This document shows positions 8,565 to 16,986 of a stretch of DNA of 57,399 bases, piece after piece. Where the stretch lies: assembly GCA_965365465.1 (NCBI GenBank), contig CBDUBU010000001.1:1-57399 (forward strand), read 5' to 3'. Within the stretch, counting starts at the first letter, position 1, and each line of letters begins with the position of its first letter. Source of the DNA: CBDUBU01 sp965365465 (lineage in GTDB: Bacteria; Bacteroidota; Rhodothermia; Rhodothermales; DASSAV01). Position numbers and translations under genes: made by a program. A model generated the notes under the pieces. That model ran no database searches, had not been told where the DNA came from, and saw only the letters and a program-made list of their open reading frames with translations.

Positions 8565-10595
8565 CTAATCAAGCATCTCGCGTGCAGTTGCCAGAACATT
8601 ATCAGCAGTGAAGCCGAACTTTTCCATCACGACGTTTACAGGGGCAGAAACTCCAAAGCGGTCAATTCCTATGGCCCGCCCTTGTAATCCTACATAACGC
8701 TCCCAGCCCAGGGTCGCACCTGCTTCCACGGCAAGGCGGCGCGTAACTTCGCGCGGAAAAACATAATTCTGGTAATCATCAGGCTGCCCCTCGAACAGTT
8801 CCCACGAAGGCATACTCACCACCCTTACATTGCGCCCTTCCGCACGCAATGTTTCAGCGGCTTTTACTATATGCTGCACTTCGCTTCCCGATGCGATAAG
8901 AATCAACTCCGGAGTTCCTTCCGAATCGCTCAGGATGTATGCACCTTTCTCCAGTTCACTTGCAGGCGTCATTTTCTCCCGATCCAGCGTCGGAAGCCCC
9001 TGCCTTGTAAGCAGCAACGCCACAGGTCCGGTGGAGTGCTCAATCGCCACGCGCCATGCCTCAACCGTCTCATTGGCATCACACGGCCGAATAAGCATGA
9101 GATTAGGCATTGCCCTGAGTGACATCAGTTGCTCGATAGGCTGGTGGGTCGGGCCATCTTCCCCGATGCCTATGGAGTCGTGTGTAAAAACATAGATGAC
9201 CGGCGCGCCCATTAATGCGCTCAACCGCAGCGCCGGACGCATATAGTCGCTGAAGATGAAAAAGGTGCCGCAATACGGACGAACTCCGCCATAGAGCGCC
9301 ATTCCATTGCAGGCCGCTGCCATACCATGCTCACGCACCCCGAATCGGAAATAACTTCCGGAAGGGTTGTCCTTCTGAAAATCCGTTCGCCCCTTTACGT
9401 CCGTCTTGTTGGAAGGCGTAAGGTCCGCCGAACCACCTATCAGAAATCCAAGCCGGGAAGCAACCGCGTTCAACACTTTCCCTCCTGCCGCACGGGTGGC
9501 TACCTTCTGACCAGCCTCGAAAACAGGCAGCGCCTCCTTCCATCCCTCCGGCAACACGCCGGACAACCATTCTTTTAACCGAGCCGCTTCTTCCGGATAC
9601 GCACTCCGGTATTGCCCCAGCATTGCGTTCCATCCTTCCTGTAGCTGCGCCCCTCTTTCAGCAGTTCCTTCTCTCATGTGTACGGCAACTTCTTCCGGGA
9701 CATAGAACTGCTTCTCTTCAGGCCAGCCGAGGTTACGCTTCGAAAGCGCCACTTCTTCCTCTCCCAGTGGTTCGCCATGTGAAGCCGAAGTGCCCTGCTT
9801 ATTCGGACTCCCGAACCCGATCACCGTACGCACCCCAATCAGGGAAGGGCGATCAGCAACCTCCTGCGCGGAAAGAATCGCCGCGTCGATGGCCTCCAGA
9901 TCATTTCCATCGTCTACATACTGAACGTGCCAGTTATATGCCTCGAACCGCCTGGCTACGTCTTCCGTAAAAGACAGGTCCGTACTTCCGTCGATGGAGA
10001 TTTCGTTGTCGTCGTAGAAGTAGATGAGCTTACCAAGACCAAGATGACCGGCTAGCGAAGCGGCTTCATGGGAAACACCTTCCATCAGATCCCCGTCGGA
10101 AACGATGGCGTAGATGAAGTGATCCAGCACCGGAAAACCAGGACGGTTGAAATGGGCTGCCAGAAAGGTTTCTGCCATTGCCATGCCGACTCCCGTTGCA
10201 AAGCCCTGTCCCAGAGGCCCCGTTGTGGTCTCGATCCCATCTGCCAGAAAGTGCTCAGGGTGGCCAGGCGTTTTACTTCCCCACTGCCTGAACTGCATGA
10301 GTTCTTCCATCGGCATATTGTATCCCGTCAGGTGGAGCAGCGAATACAATAGCATGGAACCATGCCCGGCAGACAGGATGAAGCGGTCCCTGTTCACCCA
10401 GGTCGGGTCACTTGGATTATGCCGGAGATGCCGCGTCCAGAGCAAGTAGGCCAGGGGTGCGCACCCCATAGGCATACCGGGATGTCCGCTGCCGGCTCGC
10501 TGGACTCCGTCAACCGCCAGAAAGCGTATTGTATTGATCGCAAGTTCGTCGATGCCGGTTTCCTTGAGGCTGTCTGCCGGGATTTCAACAGTCAT
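8565..10595 (-). CDS. tkt: Transketolase
   Basis: 676 residues from ATG 10595. The frame stays open to 10670, but the extra 25 residues have no counterpart in the family, and MTVEIPADSLKETGIDELAINTIRF reads as a natural N-terminus. Thiamine-diphosphate motifs are intact: SGHPGMPMG, SDGDLMEGVSHEA (the GDG-type cofactor motif), and in the pyrimidine domain HDSIGIGEDGPTHQPIEQ. The length is normal for bacterial transketolase. The enzyme moves two-carbon units between sugar phosphates in the non-oxidative pentose phosphate and Calvin-type pathways, and in bacteria makes erythrose-4-phosphate, a precursor of the aromatic amino acids. The trp operon starts about 5 kb away. Confidence 0.97.
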   Translation of the reverse strand: MTVEIPADSLKETGIDELAINTIRFLAVDGVQRAGSGHPGMPMGCAPLAYLLWTRHLRHNPSDPTWVNRDRFILSAGHGSMLLYSLLHLTGYNMPMEELMQFRQWGSKTPGHPEHFLADGIETTTGPLGQGFATGVGMAMAETFLAAHFNRPGFPVLDHFIYAIVSDGDLMEGVSHEAASLAGHLGLGKLIYFYDDNEISIDGSTDLSFTEDVARRFEAYNWHVQYVDDGNDLEAIDAAILSAQEVADRPSLIGVRTVIGFGSPNKQGTSASHGEPLGEEEVALSKRNLGWPEEKQFYVPEEVAVHMREGTAERGAQLQEGWNAMLGQYRSAYPEEAARLKEWLSGVLPEGWKEALPVFEAGQKVATRAAGGKVLNAVASRLGFLIGGSADLTPSNKTDVKGRTDFQKDNPSGSYFRFGVREHGMAAACNGMALYGGVRPYCGTFFIFSDYMRPALRLSALMGAPVIYVFTHDSIGIGEDGPTHQPIEQLMSLRAMPNLMLIRPCDANETVEAWRVAIEHSTGPVALLLTRQGLPTLDREKMTPASELEKGAYILSDSEGTPELILIASGSEVQHIVKAAETLRAEGRNVRVVSMPSWELFEGQPDDYQNYVFPREVTRRLAVEAGATLGWERYVGLQGRAIGIDRFGVSAPVNVVMEKFGFTADNVLATAREMLD

Positions 10596-10764
10596 AAATA
10601 GGTCCTGAGATGATTTTTTCTGCAAAACGAAGCGGGCTTTGCAACTTACAAAGCAGGTTGCGACCAACAACAGCGCCTTGAATCAAGATTGGACGAATTG
10701 AATTTCTTTTCTGCTTTCCAGCAACAAATGCCGCCAATGGGTCTGGTTGACCTTTGATACAGAC

Positions 10765-12021
10765 TTACTTTGATGCCGCTTCCTGAATAAGCCTTCCAAG
10801 ACATTCGACCGTGCGCTCGCCCCCCACAAATCGCCCATTAATCATAACGGCAGGCACGCGCGTGATGCCGAAATCTTCTACAATTTGCTTTCGCTGCTGG
10901 AGAACGAGATCCTGATAAGCGCCTTCCTCGATGCGCTCGGCCATATTCTTTTGATCGAGTCCGATCTCTTCAGCTACAGACTTGAGTTGGTCAAGCGACA
11001 ATCCGCCGCGCTGCTGCATGGCGAACTGGCGATCTATCATTTCAAAGAACTTCCCTTCCTGAGCGGCATAAGCAAGCGCCTGCATCTGGGTCATCGAGAT
11101 GTCCTGCCAGAACATGACCGGCTTAAAGTAGAACCGGGCCTGATCGCCGTATTTCGCAACGACCTGCTTCATTATCGGATGCAGGTCCTTGCAATGACCA
11201 CAGTTTGGCTCAAACACCTCAACCACGGTTACTGGCGCATCCGGCTTCCCCTGAGCCGGATCACTGAAACTTATCAGATCCAGGTAGTTCGTCACCGGCT
11301 TGCGTTCCGGATCGTAATAGCATTCAGCCGCGCTCCCTGCCGGCGCTACAGCCGGATTGCCGGCAGCTTCCACCACTGCCGGCGCTGCTGTTGAACGTTC
11401 CAGACCGCTGTAGTAGAGCATATCGGCGCCCGCCAGTACAAGAACGATTACCGTGAGAGAAGCGAACAGCGCTCCGTCCCGAGCGAATTTTTTTGACTGC
11501 ATAGCAATTCTTTTTCTGGAAGAGTGAGTGAAATAATCAGCCAATTGCAGCCCGAAAAGGACTGTCATAATTGCTGCAGAGATAAGACATAACGCACAGA
11601 ATTCATCCAGTACAAAGTACTGGTAGTATACCAGATACAGGGTGAACAAAAACCCGATCCCGATAAGCAAGGCGCGAAGCTGTTTCAGTCGGTATACTGA
11701 ATTGCCGGACCCAAAGGCAATACCCGCTGTTATGGCGGCAATAACAATATAAAACAACATCCCCAGGGTGGCATTGGATATGCCGAAAAGACGACCGGCG
11801 CTGCTTTGCACGACAGCCTCACAGTCGAACGTCGCCTCGACAGCCTGAGAAGTTGTAAAGCCAAGACAGCCGCGATCAAAGCCCCGGCTCTGCTGGATCT
11901 GAAGGTGTACGGTAACCAACACGCCCAGGAGGGCAACAACGAAGATCACCCGGTCAAGAGCCGGGCGATAAACTGCCGGCCTCGTTTCTGCTACGATCTT
12001 TCTATCAGGTTTCCTGGCCAT
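10765..12021 (-). CDS. VKOR-DsbA fusion, disulfide-bond formation protein
   Basis: 418 residues from ATG 12021 (the longer frame to 12204 adds 61 unconvincing residues). The N-terminal half is a vitamin K epoxide reductase domain with four to five membrane spans and all four redox cysteines: Cys52 and Cys67 in the outer loop, and the CALC pair Cys142/Cys145 next to the quinone site. One more span (about 185-203) leads to a DsbA/thioredoxin domain with active site Cys274-Gly-His-Cys277 and the cis-Pro motif TRVPAVMING. In this family VKOR reoxidises the attached thioredoxin partner with quinone, and the partner oxidises exported proteins. It replaces DsbB plus DsbA in one polypeptide. Confidence 0.92.
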   Translation of the reverse strand: MARKPDRKIVAETRPAVYRPALDRVIFVVALLGVLVTVHLQIQQSRGFDRGCLGFTTSQAVEATFDCEAVVQSSAGRLFGISNATLGMLFYIVIAAITAGIAFGSGNSVYRLKQLRALLIGIGFLFTLYLVYYQYFVLDEFCALCLISAAIMTVLFGLQLADYFTHSSRKRIAMQSKKFARDGALFASLTVIVLVLAGADMLYYSGLERSTAAPAVVEAAGNPAVAPAGSAAECYYDPERKPVTNYLDLISFSDPAQGKPDAPVTVVEVFEPNCGHCKDLHPIMKQVVAKYGDQARFYFKPVMFWQDISMTQMQALAYAAQEGKFFEMIDRQFAMQQRGGLSLDQLKSVAEEIGLDQKNMAERIEEGAYQDLVLQQRKQIVEDFGITRVPAVMINGRFVGGERTVECLGRLIQEAASK

Positions 12022-12316
12022 ATGATAAAACGGCAATGGATAAGAGTTGAATTGGACGAAATATAATGGTCTATCGGCTAACGACCATAAGACCGGCTTA
12101 TTCAATCGTCCGTAAAACGATCTGCAACTTGATACCGTTCCTGAACAATGGATTGGCGGGGGAAAGCTGCTCATCTTCTTATCCCGCAGTAGGTTTACAG
12201 GCAAACATCCAATAACTTTGGTTGCCGCCGTTTCAAGGCTATCGCGTTATTATCACTCTTGGTGACTCCGTGCGGTTCAAGCAACTACCCTCCGTTGCAT
12301 TTGATTAAAAGATTCA

Positions 12317-14194
12317 ATGCCTCCTCGTCGCCGTTCCTCGAATCTGGTTAAGTCACTCTATCCCCGAACCCTGCTTCTCTTTCAGCATGACTTTGACTGG
12401 CGCATCACAGGGCGCTGGATGGCTTATTCCGCGATCATAGGAATTGCCGGCGCTCTCGCGGCTGTATTGTTTTCATATCTGATCGATTCCGTCAGCCACC
12501 TCGCGCTTGCTTACGCCGCAGGCTATAGAATGCCTCAGCCCGCAGGAGAAGCCTCCGACGCGACCATCTTCAACCTTGCTCAGGCTATGTCGCCCGACCG
12601 GAGATGGCTTCTTTTACTGCTGCCTGCGCTGGGAGGGCTGCTCAGCGGCTGGGTCGTATATACCTTCGCCGCTGACGCCCAGGGAGCAGGCACCGATGCA
12701 GTTATCCGGGCTTTCCATCAGGAAAACAGCATCATTGCACCGCGCGTGCCTCTTGTGAAGGGCATCGCTTCAGCCCTCACGATTGGATCAGGCGGAAGCG
12801 CAGGGCGCGAAGGGCCGATCGCACAGATAGGAGCGGCGCTGGCATCTCTCATCGCGCAACGCTTGCATCTCGATGCGCGCGAGCGGCGCATCTTACTGGT
12901 TGCGGGTATTGCAGCAGGAATTGGGAGTATTTTTAGATCCCCTCTCGGAGGCGCCTTTTTTGCCGTTGAGGTTCTTTACCGCGAGGACATCGAAAGCGAG
13001 GCATTAATGCCTGCCGTCATTGCAGGCATTACAGGTTATTCCGTCTATAGTAGTATTGAGGAGTCCAGCACGGTGTTCAAGACTCCAGCCTTCGCGTTCG
13101 TGAATCCGCTGGAGCTTCTTCCCCTGATCCTGTTTGCGCTGGTTTGCGCGATTGTCGGCATCTTCTTCGTCCGGATCTTCGAAGCAACACGAACACGTGT
13201 GTTTGATCCCCTGCCTGTTTCTAAGAAGTTCAAACCCGCCATCGGCGGCCTTGTGGTCGGGTGTATGGCCTTCTTTTTTCCGCCTATTCTAGGCTCCAGT
13301 TACGGCTGGCTTCAACAGGCTATCGACGGGAACCTTCCCTTCACCCTAATGGCAATGCTTGCCCTGCTCAAAATATTCGCCACCTCTCTCACCATTGGCT
13401 CAGGCGGCTCCGGCGGTGACTTCGCTCCCTCCATTGTTATAGGAGGTATGCTCGGCGGACTTTTTGGCGGAGGTATGCACGCGCTGTTGCCAAATCTCGT
13501 TACACAGCCCGGCGCCTATGTTATGATCGGTATGGCTACCTTTCTGTCGGGGGTTGCCAATGTCCCTATCGCTACGACCATCATGATCTCTGAAATGACA
13601 GGGTCCTACACGCTGCTCGTTCCCCTGCTCTTTTCAGGAGTAGTGGTTCACCTCGTGGCTCGACGGTGGAGTCTATACCCCGAACAGGTCCGAACCTCTC
13701 ACGATTCACCCGTCCACCAGCTTGAACTTACACCCGACCTGTTAAGCACCGTAACCATAGGTTCTGTGATAGACCATCCTGTGTACTACCACACGCTGGA
13801 ACCCTCCAACACACTGTCTGAAATGCTGGATGTGTTTACACGGACGCGAGAGGTTGTTCTGCCGGTTGCCGCCCCTGTGTCTCGTCCGCATCAGTCGTCG
13901 TCCACGCCTTCCTACACCGGAATGGTCCTGCTTGATGATGTGCAATCCCTGTTAAAATCATCCGATACGCTGCGAAATGTCGTGATCGCGCACGACGTTC
14001 AAGTTCCGTTTGCCTCTGTAAAACTTGATGACACACTGGATACGGTTCTGAATGCCTTCCTGGAGACTCAGTACCCGGAGTTGCCTGTATTGAACGCAGA
14101 GGGGAAAATTGTAGGATTTGCGCGGCAGGGACAAATCATCAGCGAATACTATCGTGCATACCTGCGCAGGAAAAGCATTGAAGACGCCAACTAG
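12317..14194 (+). CDS. ClC-family chloride channel/transporter with CBS domain
   Basis: 625 residues. The ClC core has many membrane segments and the anion-selectivity motifs GSGGSAGREGP (Glu165 matches the gating glutamate of the E. coli exchanger) and GSGGSGGDFAPS. The last about 150 residues are cytoplasmic, with a CBS pair (around IGSVIDHPVYYHTLEPSNT and LDTVLNAFLETQYPELPVL), which in other ClC proteins binds adenine nucleotides. A retained gating Glu suggests proton-coupled exchange or gated chloride conduction; reading cannot decide. MscS follows after 14 bases, so the two form an operon that plausibly serves ion and osmotic balance. Confidence 0.95.
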   Translation: MPPRRRSSNLVKSLYPRTLLLFQHDFDWRITGRWMAYSAIIGIAGALAAVLFSYLIDSVSHLALAYAAGYRMPQPAGEASDATIFNLAQAMSPDRRWLLLLLPALGGLLSGWVVYTFAADAQGAGTDAVIRAFHQENSIIAPRVPLVKGIASALTIGSGGSAGREGPIAQIGAALASLIAQRLHLDARERRILLVAGIAAGIGSIFRSPLGGAFFAVEVLYREDIESEALMPAVIAGITGYSVYSSIEESSTVFKTPAFAFVNPLELLPLILFALVCAIVGIFFVRIFEATRTRVFDPLPVSKKFKPAIGGLVVGCMAFFFPPILGSSYGWLQQAIDGNLPFTLMAMLALLKIFATSLTIGSGGSGGDFAPSIVIGGMLGGLFGGGMHALLPNLVTQPGAYVMIGMATFLSGVANVPIATTIMISEMTGSYTLLVPLLFSGVVVHLVARRWSLYPEQVRTSHDSPVHQLELTPDLLSTVTIGSVIDHPVYYHTLEPSNTLSEMLDVFTRTREVVLPVAAPVSRPHQSSSTPSYTGMVLLDDVQSLLKSSDTLRNVVIAHDVQVPFASVKLDDTLDTVLNAFLETQYPELPVLNAEGKIVGFARQGQIISEYYRAYLRRKSIEDAN

Positions 14195-14208
14195 ACAGAT
14201 CGCTTCCC

Positions 14209-15150
14209 ATGCCCTTTGACCTCGATCTGAAGAACGAGATCGTACGGGAAATTCTATTCTCGCTAATCGGTCTGTTTGCAATCCTTGTGGTCGTCCGGCT
14301 GGCGAAGCGCTTCGCCGTAAGCAGGATTGATGACGCTGCGCGGCGCTACCGCACGTCGAAAGCCATCGGCCAGATTGGCGGTATGCTGGCTATCCTGTTT
14401 CTTGCTGCCGTCTGGTCCCCACAGGAAGAAAACATCGTGACGCTCCTTACCGTGATAGGAGCGGGACTTGCCATCTCCATGAGGGAAGCGCTGCTCAGCG
14501 TAGTAGGTTGGGCGAACATTATCTTCCGATCACCTTATGGACAGGGAGATCGTATTGAGATCAACGGCGCACGCGGCGACGTAATAGATATTCGTCTTTT
14601 CCACACGACGGTGATGGAGGTCGGAGGCTGGGTAGCGGCGGACCAGAGCACAGGGCGAATCCTGCACCTCCCGAATAGCTGGATCTTTCAGCACGCCGTT
14701 TATAACTATACAAGAGGGTTTAGCTTCATATGGAATGAGGTTTCACTCACCGTTTCCTTTCGAAGCGACTGGTCGGCGGCCAGAGAAATCATGCTTGCCC
14801 TGGCGCAGGAGTCGGCGGCAGTCCTCGAACAGCAGGCATCCAGGGAAATAAGGCGCCTTTCTCGCGAGTATCTCATTCATTATAGCATCCTTACGCCGTT
14901 CGTTTACGTCGGAATTTCGCCAAACGGGGTAAAGCTGACGCTACGCTACCTTTGTGAGGCGCGAAAGCGGCGCGGCACTGAACACGCGCTTACAATAAGC
15001 ATACTTCAGGCATTCAAGGAAAATGGCAGAATCGAACTCGCGTACCCGATGATCGGTGTTTCTCCCTTTGAGTCGCCCCAGTTCGGCCCTATGCCGGACC
15101 CCCATCCGGGTATGCCTGGCGGCCACAGCGCACCGGGGCCTCCAAAGTGA
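14209..15150 (+). CDS. MscS-type mechanosensitive ion channel
   Basis: 313 residues. Two to three N-terminal membrane segments (about residues 8-28 and 55-90) lead to the conserved beta domain: LLSVVGWANIIFRSPYGQGDRIEINGARGDVIDIRLF matches the family pattern in which a beta barrel with G-x-I-x-x-I follows the pore helix. LPNSWIFQHAVYNYTRG corresponds to the usual LPN motif. A proline-rich C-terminal tail (PGMPGGHSAPGPPK) ends the protein. The channel would open under membrane tension and release osmolytes. It is 14 bases downstream of the ClC gene and probably shares its promoter. Confidence 0.92.
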   Translation: MPFDLDLKNEIVREILFSLIGLFAILVVVRLAKRFAVSRIDDAARRYRTSKAIGQIGGMLAILFLAAVWSPQEENIVTLLTVIGAGLAISMREALLSVVGWANIIFRSPYGQGDRIEINGARGDVIDIRLFHTTVMEVGGWVAADQSTGRILHLPNSWIFQHAVYNYTRGFSFIWNEVSLTVSFRSDWSAAREIMLALAQESAAVLEQQASREIRRLSREYLIHYSILTPFVYVGISPNGVKLTLRYLCEARKRRGTEHALTISILQAFKENGRIELAYPMIGVSPFESPQFGPMPDPHPGMPGGHSAPGPPK

Positions 15151-15263
15151 AACGCTCTCTGCCGGACAGAGCTTCCTCAAAGAATGGCGATCAATTTACC
15201 GTCTATGCTGCCGAGGCATTCAGGTAATAAAAAATCCATTTAGAGTTAAGAACCGTTTCCCGG

Positions 15264-15294
15264 TTGCATTGTCGGTCAGCATATACGTATCTTC
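15264..15294 (+). promoter_or_regulatory. Candidate trp operon promoter
   Basis: TTG at 15264-15266 and TATCTTC at 15288-15294 are separated by 21 bases. This is close to the Bacteroidota pattern of TTTG near -33 and TAnnTTTG near -7. If used, transcription would start close to base 15300, at the first base of the leader ORF. The match is partial and rests on inspection only. Confidence 0.3.
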
Positions 15295-15299
15295 ACTTT

Positions 15300-15401
15300 A
15301 TGGCAAAAATGATGTCACATACGGCCCTTCTTATCGGCTTCTGGTGGTGGCGCACCGCAGCAGCAGTGGGACCGTTACGTTCTTGCAGCACGATGAAATA
15401 G
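15300..15401 (+). CDS. trpL: trp operon leader peptide (Trp-Trp-Trp)
   Basis: A 33-codon ORF begins at ATG 15300 and ends at TAG 15399-15401. Residues 15-17 are three consecutive Trp codons (TGG at 15342-15350), an arrangement expected almost never by chance and typical of trp leader peptides. In-frame ATGs at 15309 and 15312 are alternative starts. The ORF lies directly upstream of trpE and overlaps the alternative RNA structures described in the next entries. By analogy with enterobacterial trp attenuators, ribosome stalling at the Trp codons when charged tRNA-Trp is scarce would favour the antiterminator. The peptide itself probably has no other job. Confidence 0.88.
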   Translation: MAKMMSHTALLIGFWWWRTAAAVGPLRSCSTMK

Positions 15402-15435
15402 ATCATCGCCAGCTTTGCAAACCCGGCCCGCTGCT
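15337..15435 (+). promoter_or_regulatory. trp attenuator: 1:2 hairpin and 2:3 antiterminator
   Basis: Segment 2, AGCAGTGGG (15362-15370), pairs with segment 3, CCCGCTGCT (15427-15435), as nine base pairs with one G-U; this is the antiterminator. A competing 1:2 stem is also visible: GCTTCTG (15337-15343) with CAGCAGC (15358-15364), one mismatch, plus an inner GGTG/CACC (15346-15349 with 15353-15356). It encloses the three Trp codons. A ribosome stalled there would block 1:2 and free segment 2 for segment 3. The leader stop codon lies 29 bases past segment 2, so ribosome release uncovers segment 2; the 1:2 stem would then be what keeps it from segment 3. Pairings were found by eye. Confidence 0.75.
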
Positions 15436-15455
15436 CCCTCGGCAGTGGGTTTTTT
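15427..15455 (+). terminator. trp attenuator terminator (3:4 hairpin)
   Basis: CCCGCTGCT (15427-15435) pairs with GGCAGTGGG (15441-15449) across the loop CCCTC. Six T residues follow at 15450-15455, and trpE starts at 15463. It is an intrinsic terminator in the leader, mutually exclusive with the 2:3 antiterminator because both need segment 3. Confidence 0.88.
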
Positions 15456-15462
15456 GTTTTCT

Positions 15463-16986
15463 ATGACTACCATGATGACTTTTGCTTCATTCCAGCAGAT
15501 CGCCGAAGAGCAGCGATCCCGTGATCCCGGAAGGTTTATCATTCCGGTTTTCAAACGTCTGAGCGCCGACCTTCTGACCCCGGTATCCGCTTTTCTCCTC
15601 CTGCGCGAGAATAGCAAATTCGGCTTTCTTCTTGAAAGCGTAGAAGGCGGCGAAAAGCTGGCCCGATACTCCTTCCTTGGAAAAAACCCCTACCGCATTG
15701 TAAAAGCGTTCGGAGAATCGGTAGTCGTGAATACCCGCGATCCTGCCGCAAATGGCAAAGAGACGGCGTACAGCGGAGACATCATTGCCGTGCTCAGACA
15801 AATGCTCGCAGAATACAAAGAAGTGAAAATACCCGACCTTCCGAGGTTTGCGAGTGGCGCAGTGGGCTATATGGGTTACGATGTGATCCGCCGAATCGAA
15901 AATCTTCCCGATGGCCCTCAAGAAAGTCTCGGCTTTCCGGATGCCGTGTGGTGTTTTTACGATGCCATAATCGCTTTCGACCATGTGAAGCACCAGCTCA
16001 TCCTGATGGCAACAGCTTTCGTCGAACCGGAAACCAGACTTGAAGAAGCCTACGATATTGCTTCTGCAAAAATTGAGGAGCTGACGAGAGAGCTTGCGCA
16101 GCCAATGTATCACATACCGGAGCCGGTAACCTTTTCAGATGGGGCTATCAGGTCCAATTTCTCCAGGCCGGGCTTCGAGCAGGCAGTCGAGGAAGCGAAA
16201 CGCTATATCTACGAAGGCGACATCTTTCAAGTAGTGCTGTCCCAACGGTTTCAGATGAATTTCTCCGGAGATCATTTCAATCTCTACAGATCCTTGAGGC
16301 AGGTTAATCCTTCCCCTTACCTTTTCTATCTTGCCTTCGAACACTTTGCGTTGATCGGATCGTCTCCGGAGGTGCTCGTCAGGGTTGAAAATGGCCGCGC
16401 CGAGGTCTTACCCATTGCCGGAACCCGGCGTCGCGGCAATACAAAAGAAGAGGATGAAGCCCTGGAAAAGGAACTGCTCGCCGATGAAAAGGAATGTGCA
16501 GAACATATTATGCTGGTTGACCTGGGCCGAAACGACCTGGGGCGTGTGTGTAAATACGGAACGGTGCAGGTGAACCGGTTTTCCTTTGTGGAGCGCTATT
16601 CGCACGTTATGCACATTGTCTCATCCGTGTCCGGTATTTTACCCGCCGAACGAAATGCGATGGATGTACTTTCCGCCTGTTTCCCCGCCGGCACCGTGAG
16701 CGGCGCTCCCAAAGTGCGCGCCATGCAGATAATCGACGAACTGGAGCCTACGAAACGAGGCGTATATGCGGGCGCAGTCGGATATGTCGACTTCTCTGGC
16801 AATCTGGACACCTGTATTGCCATCCGAACGATGATTGTTTGTGATAACGTGGTATATGTCCAGGCAGGAGCAGGTATTGTTGCAGACAGCGATCCTGCGA
16901 AAGAATATGAAGAGACCGAGAACAAGGCGCGCGCGTTGCGCGAGGCGATGCTGGCAGCCTCCGAAGGGCTCCTTTCCTCGACGTGA
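15463..16986 (+). CDS. trpE: Anthranilate synthase component I
   Basis: 507 residues from ATG 15463; ATGs at 15472 and 15475 are also possible. A longer open frame begins with TTG 15415, but that start lies inside the attenuator and is rejected. The feedback site motif LLESVEGGEKLARYSF (LLES at residues 56-59) is present, so tryptophan inhibition is expected. The chorismate-binding domain is complete: PLPIAGTRRRG-type stretch (VLPIAGTRRRGNTKEEDE), LLADEKECAEHIMLVDLGRND, and FPAGTVSGAPKVRAMQIIDELE. The enzyme converts chorismate to anthranilate with ammonia from TrpG. It is the first gene after the attenuator. Confidence 0.97.
   Translation: MTTMMTFASFQQIAEEQRSRDPGRFIIPVFKRLSADLLTPVSAFLLLRENSKFGFLLESVEGGEKLARYSFLGKNPYRIVKAFGESVVVNTRDPAANGKETAYSGDIIAVLRQMLAEYKEVKIPDLPRFASGAVGYMGYDVIRRIENLPDGPQESLGFPDAVWCFYDAIIAFDHVKHQLILMATAFVEPETRLEEAYDIASAKIEELTRELAQPMYHIPEPVTFSDGAIRSNFSRPGFEQAVEEAKRYIYEGDIFQVVLSQRFQMNFSGDHFNLYRSLRQVNPSPYLFYLAFEHFALIGSSPEVLVRVENGRAEVLPIAGTRRRGNTKEEDEALEKELLADEKECAEHIMLVDLGRNDLGRVCKYGTVQVNRFSFVERYSHVMHIVSSVSGILPAERNAMDVLSACFPAGTVSGAPKVRAMQIIDELEPTKRGVYAGAVGYVDFSGNLDTCIAIRTMIVCDNVVYVQAGAGIVADSDPAKEYEETENKARALREAMLAASEGLLSST

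Noticed and set aside
15415..15462. Longer trpE starting at TTG 15415
   Set aside because: The start would lie within the attenuator before its terminator, and the extra residues have no family match; ATG 15463 follows the terminator.
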